Shown piece after piece: positions 38,766 through 50,165 of a DNA stretch of 53,277 nucleotides. The number at the start of each line of letters is the position of its first letter. Position 1 is the first letter of the stretch. The stretch comes from Acidobacteriota bacterium (GTDB lineage Bacteria; Acidobacteriota; Terriglobia; Terriglobales; Acidobacteriaceae): assembly GCA_021785495.1 (NCBI GenBank), contig JAJYFB010000005.1:1-53277 (forward strand), read 5' to 3'. Below the pieces are notes generated by a model. The model was not told the origin of the DNA and ran no database searches. It worked only from the letters and a program-made list of their open reading frames with translations. The position numbers were made by a program, and so were the translations under genes.

Positions 38766-39131
38766 TCACAACTTGTACGGAATGCGAACGCCGGGTGAGG
38801 AAGCTGGAAAATCGCGCGAATTGCGCGTCAACAGCACGCGACCATGCGTCTGCGCTGTCGCCTGGATCATGGCGTCGGGCAACTTGAGCCTGCCGAGGCG
38901 TCGAATCTCGACGGCGCGCGCGGCAATCTCCAGGGTAAGTGGCAGGAGCTGGAAGTTCAGAAGAAAGGTGCGCACATCGTCGTCGACCAACGGCGCGCCT
39001 ACAAGAATCTCCATCCATGTGACGATGCTGATGGCGCGATCGGCGTGCCGACCGCACTCGGCGCGAGCTTGCGGAATGCCTCTCAGGTAGTCAATGAGAA
39101 TGCAGGTATCGAAGAGAACCGGGGAATTCAC
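38766..39131 (-). CDS. vapC: PIN-domain RNase toxin (VapC-like)
   Basis: 121 residues; acidic active-site positions in LFDTCILIDYLRG, WMEILVG, LKLPDAMIQA and LLTRNSRDF. VapC toxins cleave specific RNAs. GTG 39131 overlaps the antitoxin stop (GTGA). Confidence 0.88.
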   Translation of the reverse strand: MNSPVLFDTCILIDYLRGIPQARAECGRHADRAISIVTWMEILVGAPLVDDDVRTFLLNFQLLPLTLEIAARAVEIRRLGRLKLPDAMIQATAQTHGRVLLTRNSRDFPASSPGVRIPYKL

Positions 39132-39343
39132 CACTCGCCGCGCACTCTCTGCTGATAGGCCAGTCCGTCCTCTTTCATCGCCGTCCACGCGCCAAAGGCC
39201 GCATGATCCATCTTCTGCCGGTAGGGCGTAAGCGAGGTGCGGATGGCCTGCCGGATCAATTCGGCGCGGGAGATCTCCCTGCGTTTGCTGACCCGGTCGA
39301 GCAGTTGCAAATCGACCTGCGGAATATCGACAAGAATGCGCAT
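39128..39343 (-). CDS. vapB: Ribbon-helix-helix antitoxin (VapB/CopG-like)
   Basis: 71 residues, MRILVDIPQVDLQLLDRVSK...SRAELIRQAIRTSL, a clear RHH DNA-binding fold followed by a tail (FGAWTAMKEDGLAYQQRVRGEW) that should bind the toxin. ATG 39343 follows GAGAGG. Autoregulation is likely through the inverted repeat just upstream. Confidence 0.88.
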   Translation of the reverse strand: MRILVDIPQVDLQLLDRVSKRREISRAELIRQAIRTSLTPYRQKMDHAAFGAWTAMKEDGLAYQQRVRGEW

Positions 39344-39354
39344 GACGACCTCTC

Positions 39355-39373
39355 GATATATCAAGAGTATATC
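39355..39373. promoter_or_regulatory. Inverted repeat operator candidate of vapBC
   Basis: GATATA-N7-TATATC, a perfect 6-bp inverted repeat 11 bp upstream of the vapB start codon, in an A/T-rich patch within GC-rich DNA. A normal place for RHH antitoxin binding. Confidence 0.55.
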
Positions 39374-39486
39374 ACTCGTTTCATGCAAGTAATATACCTG
39401 CTCACCCGACAGACCGGCGATGATTCGGAGGCGGCCATTCCGAACCAAACGATTGCGATCAAGCAGGCTTGGCCAATCGGCCGCGC

Positions 39487-40263
39487 TCAGCCCGCCATCG
39501 CCTCGGCCATCTCTTTGAGGATGTCTTCGGCGGCTTGAGCCGGCTCCTTGGCCTGCACGATGGGCCGGCCGACGACCAGAAAGCTGGCGCCATCGCGCAG
39601 CGCGGCCGCCGGCGCAGCCAGGCGCTTCTGATCGCCGGCATCTGCGCCCTGCGGACGAATGCCCGGAACGACGAGAACCCCCGCAGGGCCGGCGAGCGAG
39701 CGCAGATGCGCAACTTCGTGCGGCGAACAGACAAAGCCGTTGAGGCCGGCTTCCAGGCCCATCGCCGCCAGCAGCGCAACCTGATCGGCCGGCGAACGGT
39801 CGACTCCCGCGGCGTGAAGCTGCGCAGCATCCATGCTTGTCAGCACGGTCACGGCCAGCAACTGTGGCGGATCGGCAAGGCCGTCGAGCGCGCTGCGGGC
39901 CGCAGCGAGCATGGCCGGGCCGCCGGAGGCGTGCAGCGTCATCATGCGCACGCCCAGCGCGGTCGCCGAACGCACGGCCCCGGCCACGGTGTTCGGAATG
40001 TCGTGCAGCTTGAGGTCGAGAAAAATCGAGTACCCGCGCGCGGCGAGCCTTTCAACGATGGCTGGACCGGCGGCCGAAAACAGCTCCAACCCGACTTTGA
40101 ACCATTGGCAGGAGCCCTCGATCCGCGTCACAATCTCCTCGGCGGCGGCTGCGTTCGGTGCGTCGAGCGCGACGATGAGGCGATTGCGCGCTGCGGCGAG
40201 AAGGCCGGGATCGTTGATGCGCGCAGAGGCAAACGAAGGGTTCAAACGTTCGGGAATGGGCAT
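39487..40263 (-). CDS. pyrF: Orotidine 5'-phosphate decarboxylase
   Basis: Last step of UMP synthesis. 258 residues; catalytic Asp-x-Lys-x-x-Asp in FLDLKLHDIPNTV, N-terminal LIVALDAPN, and the phosphate-binding PGIRPQGADAGDQKR and VVGRPI at the C-terminus. Group I bacterial type. Divergent from the secreted TPR gene by 54 bp. Confidence 0.96.
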   Translation of the reverse strand: MPIPERLNPSFASARINDPGLLAAARNRLIVALDAPNAAAAEEIVTRIEGSCQWFKVGLELFSAAGPAIVERLAARGYSIFLDLKLHDIPNTVAGAVRSATALGVRMMTLHASGGPAMLAAARSALDGLADPPQLLAVTVLTSMDAAQLHAAGVDRSPADQVALLAAMGLEAGLNGFVCSPHEVAHLRSLAGPAGVLVVPGIRPQGADAGDQKRLAAPAAALRDGASFLVVGRPIVQAKEPAQAAEDILKEMAEAMAG

Positions 40264-40317
40264 AGAAAAATGCTAAATGAAAGCGGCGGCCGCTACCATG
40301 AGAGCAAGGAGCGAACG

Positions 40318-41535
40318 GTGAGAGCGAGGCAAAGTTGCGTGCGCTGGGGAGCGGTGGGCATTCTGTGGCTGGCTGCGTCGCTGTTGGCGCAGGCCGCGAC
40401 GGTCGACACCAACCCGATGAATTACGACCCGCAGGTGCGCGCGGCCTACGATCGCTTTTACAACCTCGACTACCCGGCCGCCGTGGCCGAGTTCGAGCGG
40501 TTTCACGCCGAGCATCCGGGCGATCCCCAGGCGACAGCCTATCTCGTGAATGCGCTGATCTTTCAGGAACTCTACCGGCAGGATCTGCTCGACACCACGT
40601 TTTACGCCAACGACGGATTTTTATCCGGGCGTCACGCCACAGAGGAGAATCCGGCCACGCGCGACCGCATCTTCGCCCTGGCCGACGAGACAGTGCGTGA
40701 GGCCGACTGGCGCTTGAGCCAGAATCCTCGCGATGTGGACGCGCTCTTTGCCCGCGCCTGGGTTCGCAGCCTGCGCTGCACCTACGTCGCCATGGTCGAG
40801 CGGTCCTTTGGCGCGGGATTCCGGCTGGCGATCAAAGCCAAGGACGACGCCAATCGCGCCCTGGCGATCGATCCCCATTACGTGGACGCCAAGCTGATTG
40901 CGGGCGTCTATCAATACGTCGTCGGCGCGCTGCCCTGGCCCTTCAAGCTGATGATCGGCTTTGCGGGAATCACAGGATCGAAGTCCACCGGGCTGGCCAT
41001 GCTGCAAGACGACGGCCAGCGCGGCGTCATCACCCGCGTCGAGGCGCGCACGGCGATGGCGCTGTTTTTGCGGCGCGAGGCGCGTTACAAAGAGGCCATC
41101 GCCGTGGTGCGCACGTTGCAGAGCCAGTATCCGCGGAATTTTCTTTTCTGCTTGGAAGAGGCCAACCTGCAAAAGGACGCCGGCGAGGGAATGGTCGCCG
41201 TGGAAGCCTATCGCCAGTTGCTGGCCAGGGCCGCACGGCCGGGGTACTTTGCCTCGTCGAAACTGGAACTGGCCGAATTCGGCCTGGGCGACGCGCTGCG
41301 CGGCCAGCGCCACGACGGCGAGGCCGCCGAGGCGTATGAGCGAGCCGCCGAGGCCGCCGGCGTGGGGCCGGAACTGAAGATTCGCTCGCTGCTCGCTGCC
41401 GGCCAGTGCCGCGACCTGAGTGGACAGCGCACCCTGGCCGTGCGCGATTACCGCGAAGCACTCGATGCGGGGCCGAACACCTCCCGCGCGGGCGAGGCGC
41501 GCAAGTATCTGCGCTCGCCCTACCGAGGAAATTGA
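40318..41535 (+). CDS. Secreted TPR-containing protein, unknown function
   Basis: 405 residues from GTG 40318, six bases after a perfect AAGGAG. Signal peptide (ending LLAQAATV). TPR-like repeats begin at FYNLDYPAAVAEFERFHAEHPGD and recur to the end (ALFLRREARYKEAIAVVRTLQSQYP). The type is common in Acidobacteriota and of unknown role. The frame is open far upstream, antisense to pyrF, which is not coding. Confidence 0.82.
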   Translation: MRARQSCVRWGAVGILWLAASLLAQAATVDTNPMNYDPQVRAAYDRFYNLDYPAAVAEFERFHAEHPGDPQATAYLVNALIFQELYRQDLLDTTFYANDGFLSGRHATEENPATRDRIFALADETVREADWRLSQNPRDVDALFARAWVRSLRCTYVAMVERSFGAGFRLAIKAKDDANRALAIDPHYVDAKLIAGVYQYVVGALPWPFKLMIGFAGITGSKSTGLAMLQDDGQRGVITRVEARTAMALFLRREARYKEAIAVVRTLQSQYPRNFLFCLEEANLQKDAGEGMVAVEAYRQLLARAARPGYFASSKLELAEFGLGDALRGQRHDGEAAEAYERAAEAAGVGPELKIRSLLAAGQCRDLSGQRTLAVRDYREALDAGPNTSRAGEARKYLRSPYRGN

Positions 41536-41626
41536 TCGGCCTTGCGCAAATTCTTGCAGCGCGTCAGGACCATGCGCCGGCGCGGCTTTGCGCCGCGCAT
41601 ATACTGAACTCGTACTTCCTCGCTCT

Positions 41627-42568
41627 ATGCGTCCAGAGTTGACCCGAGCTTCGGAGCTGTTGCGCGACCGCTCGCCGGAGGCGGTCGCCCAGGCGATTGG
41701 CCTGCTGCAAAACACGGTCTTTTCCTTCAGCATGAAAATGTGCGGCCATCGTGAGGATGCCGAGGACACGGCGCAGGAGGTGATCTTCCGCTCGCTCCGG
41801 CACCTGCACAAACTGCAAGAGCCTTCGGCTCTCGCCGCATGGCTCTACACCGTCACGCGCAACCGCTGCCGCCGCATGCGCGGCGCAGCCGCCGATGCGC
41901 CCGAGCGCAGGCTCTCGCTCGACGAGCTGATGCCCGGCGAGGCGGAACTGGGCCGGCTGCTGCTCGATGCTGGCGACTCGCCCGAAGACCGGCTGCTCGC
42001 CAGCGAGGAACACCGCTTGCTGCACCGGGCGCTGCTGCAGATTCCCGCGCCGCTGCGGCTGGTCCTCGTTCTGCATGACATGGAGGATCTCGAAACCGAA
42101 CTGGTTGCGCGCATTCTCGATCTGCAGGCCGGAACCGTGCGCGTGCGGCTGCACCGGGCGCGGCTGGCGCTGCGCAAACAGATCGCGCTGCTGCTTCAAG
42201 GCGAAAAAAAAGGCCGCGCCGCAACGGCCAGAAAGAGCGCGGCCCTCGAAAAAACGGGCTCAGCCGCACGACAGCCAAAGCAGCCCGTCGCGCGGCCGCG
42301 CGAGTGCCGCGAACTCTTCGCCAGCCTTTCGGAGTATCTTGACGGAAAGATTGAGCCGGAAAGCTGCGAAAAAATGCGCGCGCATATCGAAAGATGCCCG
42401 GCCTGCGTGGCGTTTCTGCGCGATCTGCGCGCCGCTATCGATCGCTGCCGCGCGATGAATCTGGCCTGCGATCCGGCCGTGGCCGAGCGCTTGCAGGCAA
42501 TGCTCACCCGCGAATATCTGCGCATGACCGGCAAGGCCGATGCGGCGACAAACAGACGCACGCGGTAG
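41627..42568 (+). CDS. Sigma factor with C-terminal zinc-finger (anti-sigma-like) domain
   Basis: 313 residues. Region 2 (CGHREDAEDTAQEVIFRSLRHL, AWLYTVTRNRCRRMRG), region 4 (LLQIPAPLRLVLVLHDMEDLETELVARIL...TVRVRLHRARLALRK), a linker rich in Lys/Ala/Gln, then a zf-HC2-like module (CRELFASLSEYLDGKIEPESCEKM, HIERCPAC, about 230-280). The last module is what normally forms a separate anti-sigma factor. ECF factors with such built-in tails can be metal- or redox-gated. ATG 41627 matches the domain start; ribosome site weak. Confidence 0.85.
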   Translation: MRPELTRASELLRDRSPEAVAQAIGLLQNTVFSFSMKMCGHREDAEDTAQEVIFRSLRHLHKLQEPSALAAWLYTVTRNRCRRMRGAAADAPERRLSLDELMPGEAELGRLLLDAGDSPEDRLLASEEHRLLHRALLQIPAPLRLVLVLHDMEDLETELVARILDLQAGTVRVRLHRARLALRKQIALLLQGEKKGRAATARKSAALEKTGSAARQPKQPVARPRECRELFASLSEYLDGKIEPESCEKMRAHIERCPACVAFLRDLRAAIDRCRAMNLACDPAVAERLQAMLTREYLRMTGKADAATNRRTR

Positions 42569-42645
42569 AGGCTCGCGGGATGCGCTGCGACGGGCGCTCG
42601 GCTACTTGTGGAACTTCTTCTCCAGGCGAGTTTCCTGCTTCGTTT

Positions 42646-43350
42646 TTACCGCTTGTCCCTGGCGCGGCAGAGCGGCTCCAGAGTGCAGACGCCGCACCGG
42701 GGATGGCGCGCCAGACAAACCTGGCGGCCATGATGAATGACCTGATGCGAAAAACCGATCCAGCGCGCGCGCGGCAAAAGGCGCATCAGCTCCTGTTCGA
42801 CCTTCTGCGGCGTCTCGCCTTGGGCCAGTTCCAGCCGCCGTGCGATGCGGAAGACGTGCGTATCGACGACAACGCCCTCGGCCTTGCCGAAGCCAACGCC
42901 GAGCACGACGTTGGCGGTCTTGCGCGCCACGCCGGGCAGCGTAATCAACTCGGCAAGCGTCTGCGGAACTTCGCCGCCGAACTCCGCGAGAATCTTGCGC
43001 GCCGCGCCCTGAATCGACTTGGCCTTGTTGCGAAAAAAACCCGTCGACTGGATTTTTTCCTCGATTTGTTCGAGAGTCGCCGCGATCATCGCCTCGATCG
43101 TCGGAAACGAACGGAACAGCTCCGGCGTCACCTTGTTCACGCGCGCGTCGGTGCATTGCGCGGAGAGAATGGTCGCCACCAGCAGTTCCCACGGCGAGCG
43201 GTGATCGAGCGCGCACGCGGCATGCGGATAGGCTTCATCGAGCTGCTGCAAAATGGCAGCCACGCGCTCGGGCGCGAGCGCGTGGCGCGGAGAGCGGCGG
43301 GATCGCGCCGATTTTACCTGCGTCGAAGCGGTTGATTTGCGCGGCGGCAT
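42646..43350 (-). CDS. nth: Endonuclease III (DNA glycosylase/AP lyase)
   Basis: Base-excision repair of oxidised pyrimidines. 234 residues; helix-hairpin-helix LPGVARKTANVVL with catalytic Lys, catalytic Asp in VVDTHVFR, and a C-terminal [4Fe-4S] loop CLARHPRCGVCTLEPLC (Cys-x7-Cys-x2-Cys-x5-Cys; the first gap is one residue longer than the usual x6). ATG 43350 chosen; the basic N-terminus is about 25 residues longer than E. coli Nth. Confidence 0.94.
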   Translation of the reverse strand: MPPRKSTASTQVKSARSRRSPRHALAPERVAAILQQLDEAYPHAACALDHRSPWELLVATILSAQCTDARVNKVTPELFRSFPTIEAMIAATLEQIEEKIQSTGFFRNKAKSIQGAARKILAEFGGEVPQTLAELITLPGVARKTANVVLGVGFGKAEGVVVDTHVFRIARRLELAQGETPQKVEQELMRLLPRARWIGFSHQVIHHGRQVCLARHPRCGVCTLEPLCRARDKR

Positions 43351-43381
43351 GATTCGCAGTGTACTTCCTTGGCGTGGCCTT

Positions 43382-44212
43382 CTACAGCTTGCCTTCCAGC
43401 CACGCGCCCAGCGTTTCAAGCGGCAGCCGCAGGCCGAGGAAGAATTGGCCGAAGAGGCCGTAGACGGCGCTGACCTCGTCGAAGCGCATCTCGTAGATGA
43501 GCTTTTTGAAGATCGCCGGATCGTCGCCGAAGAGGGTGACGCCCCACTCCCAATCGTCCATGCCGATGGAGCCGGTGATGATCTGCTTGACCTGGTCGGC
43601 GTACCTTCTGCCGATCGTCCCGTGCTCGTGCATCATTCTCTGGCGCTCGGCAAAGGGGACCGTGTACCAGTTCGCCTGCTCGCCGCGTTTGCGGTCCATC
43701 GGATAGAAGCAGAGAAATTTCGCGTCGGGAATGGCTGGGTAGAGGCGGGGTTTCATGGCCTCGGCGCCGCGTGCAAGCGAGTGGGCGATCTCGGCCGTCC
43801 ACTCGGCCGAGTGCGGCTCCAAGCCCTTGGCCGCGGCGGCCTCGTAGGTTTTGCGGCTCGACTCGTAGAGGCCCAGTTCGACCACTGAAACATACGAATG
43901 CGTAGGCGCGAGGAAGTCGAAGAGCCGTGTCTGCGCCAGGTCAAGTTCGGCCTGATTCAGGGCTTCGAACGAGTCGCGAAAATGCAAAAAGATCAGGTCG
44001 CCCTTGTGGCCCAGTTGCGAAAAAATCGCCGTCCGCGCAGGAGCCTCCGGGCTGGAGCGTTCGAGAGAGCGCAGGGCGGCGTCGGCCTGGGCGAGAATCT
44101 CCTTGCGCTCGCCGTCCGCGCAAGACCGCCAGGATTTCCAGTCAAAGCGGAAGAACTGATGGAGAGTCGCCGAGCCTTCGAGCGTCAGCGGAACGGGGGG
44201 AAGATCGGACAC
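43382..44212 (-). CDS. hemQ: HemQ / coproheme decarboxylase (chlorite dismutase-like)
   Basis: 276 residues. Carries FYPMDRKRG (catalytic Tyr), MMHEHGTIGRRY (heme ligand region) and GMDDWEWGVTLFGDDP, the signature of ChdC/HemQ, which makes protoheme from coproheme with peroxide. GTG 44212 has AGGAGG seven bases upstream, deciding the start. Heme is therefore made by the coproporphyrin-dependent or a mixed route, an inference from this gene alone. Confidence 0.92.
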   Translation of the reverse strand: MSDLPPVPLTLEGSATLHQFFRFDWKSWRSCADGERKEILAQADAALRSLERSSPEAPARTAIFSQLGHKGDLIFLHFRDSFEALNQAELDLAQTRLFDFLAPTHSYVSVVELGLYESSRKTYEAAAAKGLEPHSAEWTAEIAHSLARGAEAMKPRLYPAIPDAKFLCFYPMDRKRGEQANWYTVPFAERQRMMHEHGTIGRRYADQVKQIITGSIGMDDWEWGVTLFGDDPAIFKKLIYEMRFDEVSAVYGLFGQFFLGLRLPLETLGAWLEGKL

Positions 44213-44403
44213 GAAAAAACCTCCTGAGAAAACAGCGGAGCTGGCGAAGCCAGCGGGGGAACGAGACCGGACAGGAGACGCAAAGCAATCTCCGATTCCT
44301 GGCCGGGAAGTGGGCCATCCGCTGCACAAGTGAAGCGCCGGCAGCCGGCCACCCTCTTCATCCTAACCCGGCACGGCGGCCATCGCTCCTGCGCTGCGGC
44401 CGC

Positions 44404-44943
44404 TCACCGCAGATAATGCACGTGGGGCTTGGTGCCAGCCTCGGGAAGGAGCACATGACTGGATCGCGTGAGAAGCAGGCGGCTGACCTCCGATTCCGGA
44501 TCGTCCAGATCGCCAAAGTGCATACAGTGGGTCGAACAGACGGAAACGCACGCCGGATCGAGCCCCTTCTCGATGCGTGGGAGACAAAAAGTGCATTTGT
44601 CTCCGTAGCCATCGGGATGAATGTACCGTGCGCCGTAGGGACAGGCCGTCAAACAAATCTTGCAGCCGATGCACTTGGCCCGGTCGATCACCACGATGCC
44701 GTCGCGGGCATGAATATGGCTGGCCCCGGTCGGGCAACAGGCCACGCAGGGCGGAATCTCGCAGTGGTTGCATCGCTGAGAGAGCATCTCGATGCGCACG
44801 CTGGGATAGGCGCCGTACACCCTTTCTGCAATCCAGGAACGGTGATACCCATCGGGAACGTTGTTCTCGGTTTTACAGGCCACAATGCAGTTCTGGCAGC
44901 CCGTACATCGCTGTATGTCGATTGCCATGGCATAACGCGTCAT
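44404..44943 (-). CDS. Four-cluster ferredoxin-type electron-transfer subunit (DmsB/NrfC/PsrB family)
   Basis: 179 residues with four cysteine groups, including CTGCQNCIVAC, CNHCEIPPCVACCP and CIGCKICLTACP, for up to four [4Fe-4S] clusters. This is the beta subunit type of molybdopterin oxidoreductases such as DMSO or polysulfide reductase. No catalytic or membrane subunit is adjacent, so its partner is elsewhere. No Tat signal. GGAGA precedes ATG 44943. Confidence 0.9.
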   Translation of the reverse strand: MTRYAMAIDIQRCTGCQNCIVACKTENNVPDGYHRSWIAERVYGAYPSVRIEMLSQRCNHCEIPPCVACCPTGASHIHARDGIVVIDRAKCIGCKICLTACPYGARYIHPDGYGDKCTFCLPRIEKGLDPACVSVCSTHCMHFGDLDDPESEVSRLLLTRSSHVLLPEAGTKPHVHYLR

Positions 44944-45082
44944 TTTTCAGTCTCCGCATTGCCGGGTACGAAGTATACATCCAGATCCTCTCCTGAATTT
45001 CAACGCCCGGATCGATCGCGCCGATCCCTGTCTGAAAGTTCTGCTGTCTGGAAGTTATGTTCCCGGACGCGGGCTGCAAACA

Positions 45083-45096
45083 GTGATACGGATCAC
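45083..45096. promoter_or_regulatory. CRP/FNR-type binding site candidate
   Basis: GTGATACGGATCAC is a perfect inverted repeat, GTGAT-N4-ATCAC. It keeps the TGAT-N4-ATCA core of FNR sites and the GTGA-N6-TCAC core of CRP sites. It lies about 140 bp upstream of the Fe-S protein start (minus strand), next to the MITE-like element. Confidence 0.45.
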
Positions 45097-45120
45097 CTGT
45101 GTGATTTTTGCCCTAGAGTT

Positions 45121-45273
45121 GAGCCACTTGCAAAATTCCGTGCCGGCGCATCCGCAAGCAGAAGATCGTCCATCAGGGGCTAAAGCCCTCATTCATTCCA
45201 GGCGACTTACGGCACGACTCAAGTCGTGCCCTTTCAATTCCTGCGCACGTCTATCGAATTTTGCAAGTGGCTC
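45121..45273. mobile_element. MITE-like element, copy 2 (153 bp)
   Basis: 18-bp terminal inverted repeats GAGCCACTTGCAAAATTC, the same hairpins as copy 1 (GGGGCTAAAGCCC near 45177 and GGCACGACTCAAGTCGTGCC near 45212), and a 5-bp direct duplication GAGTT at 45116-45120 and 45274-45278. Length equals copy 1. No coding capacity; any movement would need a transposase supplied from elsewhere. Confidence 0.85.
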
Positions 45274-45448
45274 GAGTTGATGCAGATTTTCCTCTTCTTG
45301 CGGGAAATCGCTCAAAAGATCGTCCTTGGCCCAGCCCGGATTCCGCGTGGGGGCGGGGCATCCCGCCAGACGCCTTAACCGTTAAACCATGAAGAACTTC
45401 CCGGAAACTCCTGCGTTTGCCCGGCCGCTGGCGTAATCTGAAAACACG

Positions 45449-46297
45449 ATGAAAGATTCCGCCGTTCTGCTGATCGACTGCCCGGATCGAAAGGGTCTGG
45501 TGGCGCGCGTCTCCGGCCTGCTCTACGAGCGGGGGGCGAATATTCTGCACGCCGACCAGCACCGCGACCAGGATCTTGGCCTGTTCTTCATGCGCGTCGA
45601 GTTCGAACTGGACGGCTTCGATCTCGAAGGCTTCCGCACCGTCTTCGCCGCGCTCGCCGGGGAACTGGCGATGACCTGGAAGCTGACGGCCAGCACGCCG
45701 CGGCCACGGGTGGCGCTCTTCTGCTCGCAGGTTCTGCACTGCATGGCCGACCTGCTGCATCGCTGGCGCACGGGCGAGTTGCACTGCGAGATTCCCCTCA
45801 TCGTCTCCAATCACCGCGACGTGGCCCCTCTCGCGGCCTTTTACGGCGTTCCCTTTGCGCACGTTCCCGTCACCGCCGCGACCCGCGCGATGGCCGAGGC
45901 CCGGCAACTGGAACTGCTGGCCGAAAACGCAATCGAGCTGGTGGTGCTGGCGCGGTACATGCAGATTCTTTCTCCGGCCTTTGTGGCGCGCTATCCTTCG
46001 GCGATCGTCAACGTGCATCACTCGTTTCTGCCGGCCTTCACCGGCGCGCGCCCCTATCACGCGGCCCATGCGCGCGGCGTCAAGCTGATCGGAGCCACCA
46101 GCCACTACGTCACCGAGGTTCTCGACGACGGTCCGATCATCGAGCAGGACGTGGCGCGCATCTCCCACCGCGACCAGGTGGAAGACCTCGTCGCGCGCGG
46201 CCGCGACCTGGAGCGGATGGTGCTTTCGCGCGCCGTGCGCTGGCATCTCGACCGGCGGATTCTTTGCTATGGCAACAAGACGGTGGTCTTCGATTAG
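45449..46297 (+). CDS. purU: Formyltetrahydrofolate deformylase
   Basis: Hydrolyses 10-formyl-THF to formate and THF, balancing one-carbon pools. 282 residues: N-terminal ACT domain (about 5-80, LLIDCPDRKGLVARVSGLLYERGANIL) then a formyltransferase-type domain with NVHHSFLPAFTGA (catalytic His) and GATSHYVTEVLDDGPII (catalytic Asp). Length and motifs match PurU, not PurN. Confidence 0.95.
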   Translation: MKDSAVLLIDCPDRKGLVARVSGLLYERGANILHADQHRDQDLGLFFMRVEFELDGFDLEGFRTVFAALAGELAMTWKLTASTPRPRVALFCSQVLHCMADLLHRWRTGELHCEIPLIVSNHRDVAPLAAFYGVPFAHVPVTAATRAMAEARQLELLAENAIELVVLARYMQILSPAFVARYPSAIVNVHHSFLPAFTGARPYHAAHARGVKLIGATSHYVTEVLDDGPIIEQDVARISHRDQVEDLVARGRDLERMVLSRAVRWHLDRRILCYGNKTVVFD

Positions 46298-46315
46298 CGC
46301 CCGGCGCGCCGGGCG
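46298..46315. terminator. 18-bp perfect palindrome after purU
   Basis: CGCCCGGCGCGCCGGGCG starts right after the purU stop and is followed by TTCTT. A strong hairpin with a weak T-run; probable terminator. Confidence 0.5.
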
Positions 46316-46579
46316 TTCTTGACGGCGCTGCGCCGCTCCTTCGACAATGCTTTCGTAGCCATGCGCCGCTGGTTCTCCATCCCCCGCTCGCCACGCCTCA
46401 AGCGGTTTCGCCGCGGCCATCGCGACCGTGGGCGCTACCGGTTTGCGCTGCATCTCCCGTCTCAATGAGGATTGGCCTTGATTCCCCGCTTGCACAACTC
46501 CCTGCAAGCCGTTGGGCGTCATGGCTCTAACTTCGCTGGCCTCGCGAAGGCCGCTAGTTCCGCTCAAGAGGATTTTCCG
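46316..46579. other. purU–acnA intergenic region
   Basis: No gene seen. Contains an inverted repeat GCTTGCA-N8-TGCAAGC (46487-46493 and 46502-46508), about 70 bp before the acnA start, a possible operator. Confidence 0.4.
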
Positions 46580-49363
<2,784 letters not shown>

Positions 49364-49411
49364 CGTTTGGATCGAAGTCTCCGCAGCCAGATTCCGCGCT
49401 ATACTTTCCTC

Positions 49412-49627
49412 ATGCGGAATGAATTCACGGCTGTCATCGAGCGCGACGGCGACTGGTTTGTCGCCTGGTCACCGGAGATTCCCGGCGCCAACGGCCAAGG
49501 CCGCACCATTGAAGAATGCCGCGCAAACCTGGGCGCTGCGATTCAATTGATCCTCGAAGACCGTCGCGAAGACGGTCTTCGAGGAGTACCGTTCGACGCG
49601 CTCCGCGAAACGGTTACGATCCAGTGA
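49412..49627 (+). CDS. hicB: HicB-family antitoxin
   Basis: 71 residues, FTAVIERDGDWFVAWSPEIPGANGQGRTIEECRANLGAAIQLILE, the HicB partial RNase H-like fold. No C-terminal DNA-binding domain, the short subtype. ATG 49412 chosen by homology. Stop overlaps the hicA start (GTGA). Confidence 0.88.
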   Translation: MRNEFTAVIERDGDWFVAWSPEIPGANGQGRTIEECRANLGAAIQLILEDRREDGLRGVPFDALRETVTIQ

Positions 49628-49827
49628 AGCGCGATCTCTTACTGCGTCATCTGCGCCTGCACGGCTGCTATCTCAAGCGGGAAGGCGCAGCGCATTCTTT
49701 GTAGGCCAATCCGCAAACGGGAAAGACCGAAGCCGTGCCGCGCCACGTGGAAGTTGCGGATGTGCTGGCGCGAAAGATTTGCCGTGGGCTCGCAGTTCCA
49801 GACATTGGCCGTCCGCAACCATCGTAA
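49624..49827 (+). pseudogene. hicA: hicA toxin gene interrupted by an in-frame amber codon
   Basis: GTG 49624 reads KRDLLLRHLRLHGCYLKREGAAHSL and then meets TAG at 49702-49704. The same frame continues with NPQTGKTEAVPRHVEVADVLARKICRGL and ends at 49827. The whole is a normal HicA (double-stranded RNA-binding-like mRNA interferase), with the active His retained in GAAHS. The stop falls where relatives have IYxNP, so TAG replaces the Tyr codon or an adjacent one. The toxin is probably inactive; sequencing error cannot be excluded. Confidence 0.82.
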
Positions 49828-49840
49828 AAGCCTTCATATC

Positions 49841-50158
49841 TCACGATTCGCTCTCCCGATTGTCGTCCTCCAGCACTTCGTCGAGCAACAGGCGCAGGCT
49901 CACCGCTCGCGCGCGTCCGGCGCGGGGATCAGCCTCGCGCGCCTGCGTAAGCTCGTCGGCCAGATTCAACGCGGCCAGCACGGCCACGCGCAGCGAGTCC
50001 GCAGTCTTTCCGTGCTCGGCCACGGCGCGCATCTTGGCGTCGACCATCGCGGCCAGTTGGCGCAAATGCTCCGGCTTGGGCCCGGAGAGATGATAGATCT
50101 GGTCGTAGATCTCGACCGTCACGTATTCGTCCGGATTGTTGCGCGGGGAAGTGGTCAT
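49841..50158 (-). CDS. zapA: Cell division protein ZapA-like
   Basis: 105 residues: VTVEIYDQIYHLSGPKPEHLRQLAAMVDAKMRAVAEHG followed by a C-terminal helix, the ZapA fold that bundles FtsZ filaments. ATG 50158 is 7 bp after the stop of the coiled-coil gene. The C-terminal part is acidic. Position downstream of pheT is common in Acidobacteriota. Confidence 0.88.
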   Translation of the reverse strand: MTTSPRNNPDEYVTVEIYDQIYHLSGPKPEHLRQLAAMVDAKMRAVAEHGKTADSLRVAVLAALNLADELTQAREADPRAGRARAVSLRLLLDEVLEDDNRESES

Positions 50159-50165
50159 CCGTGCC

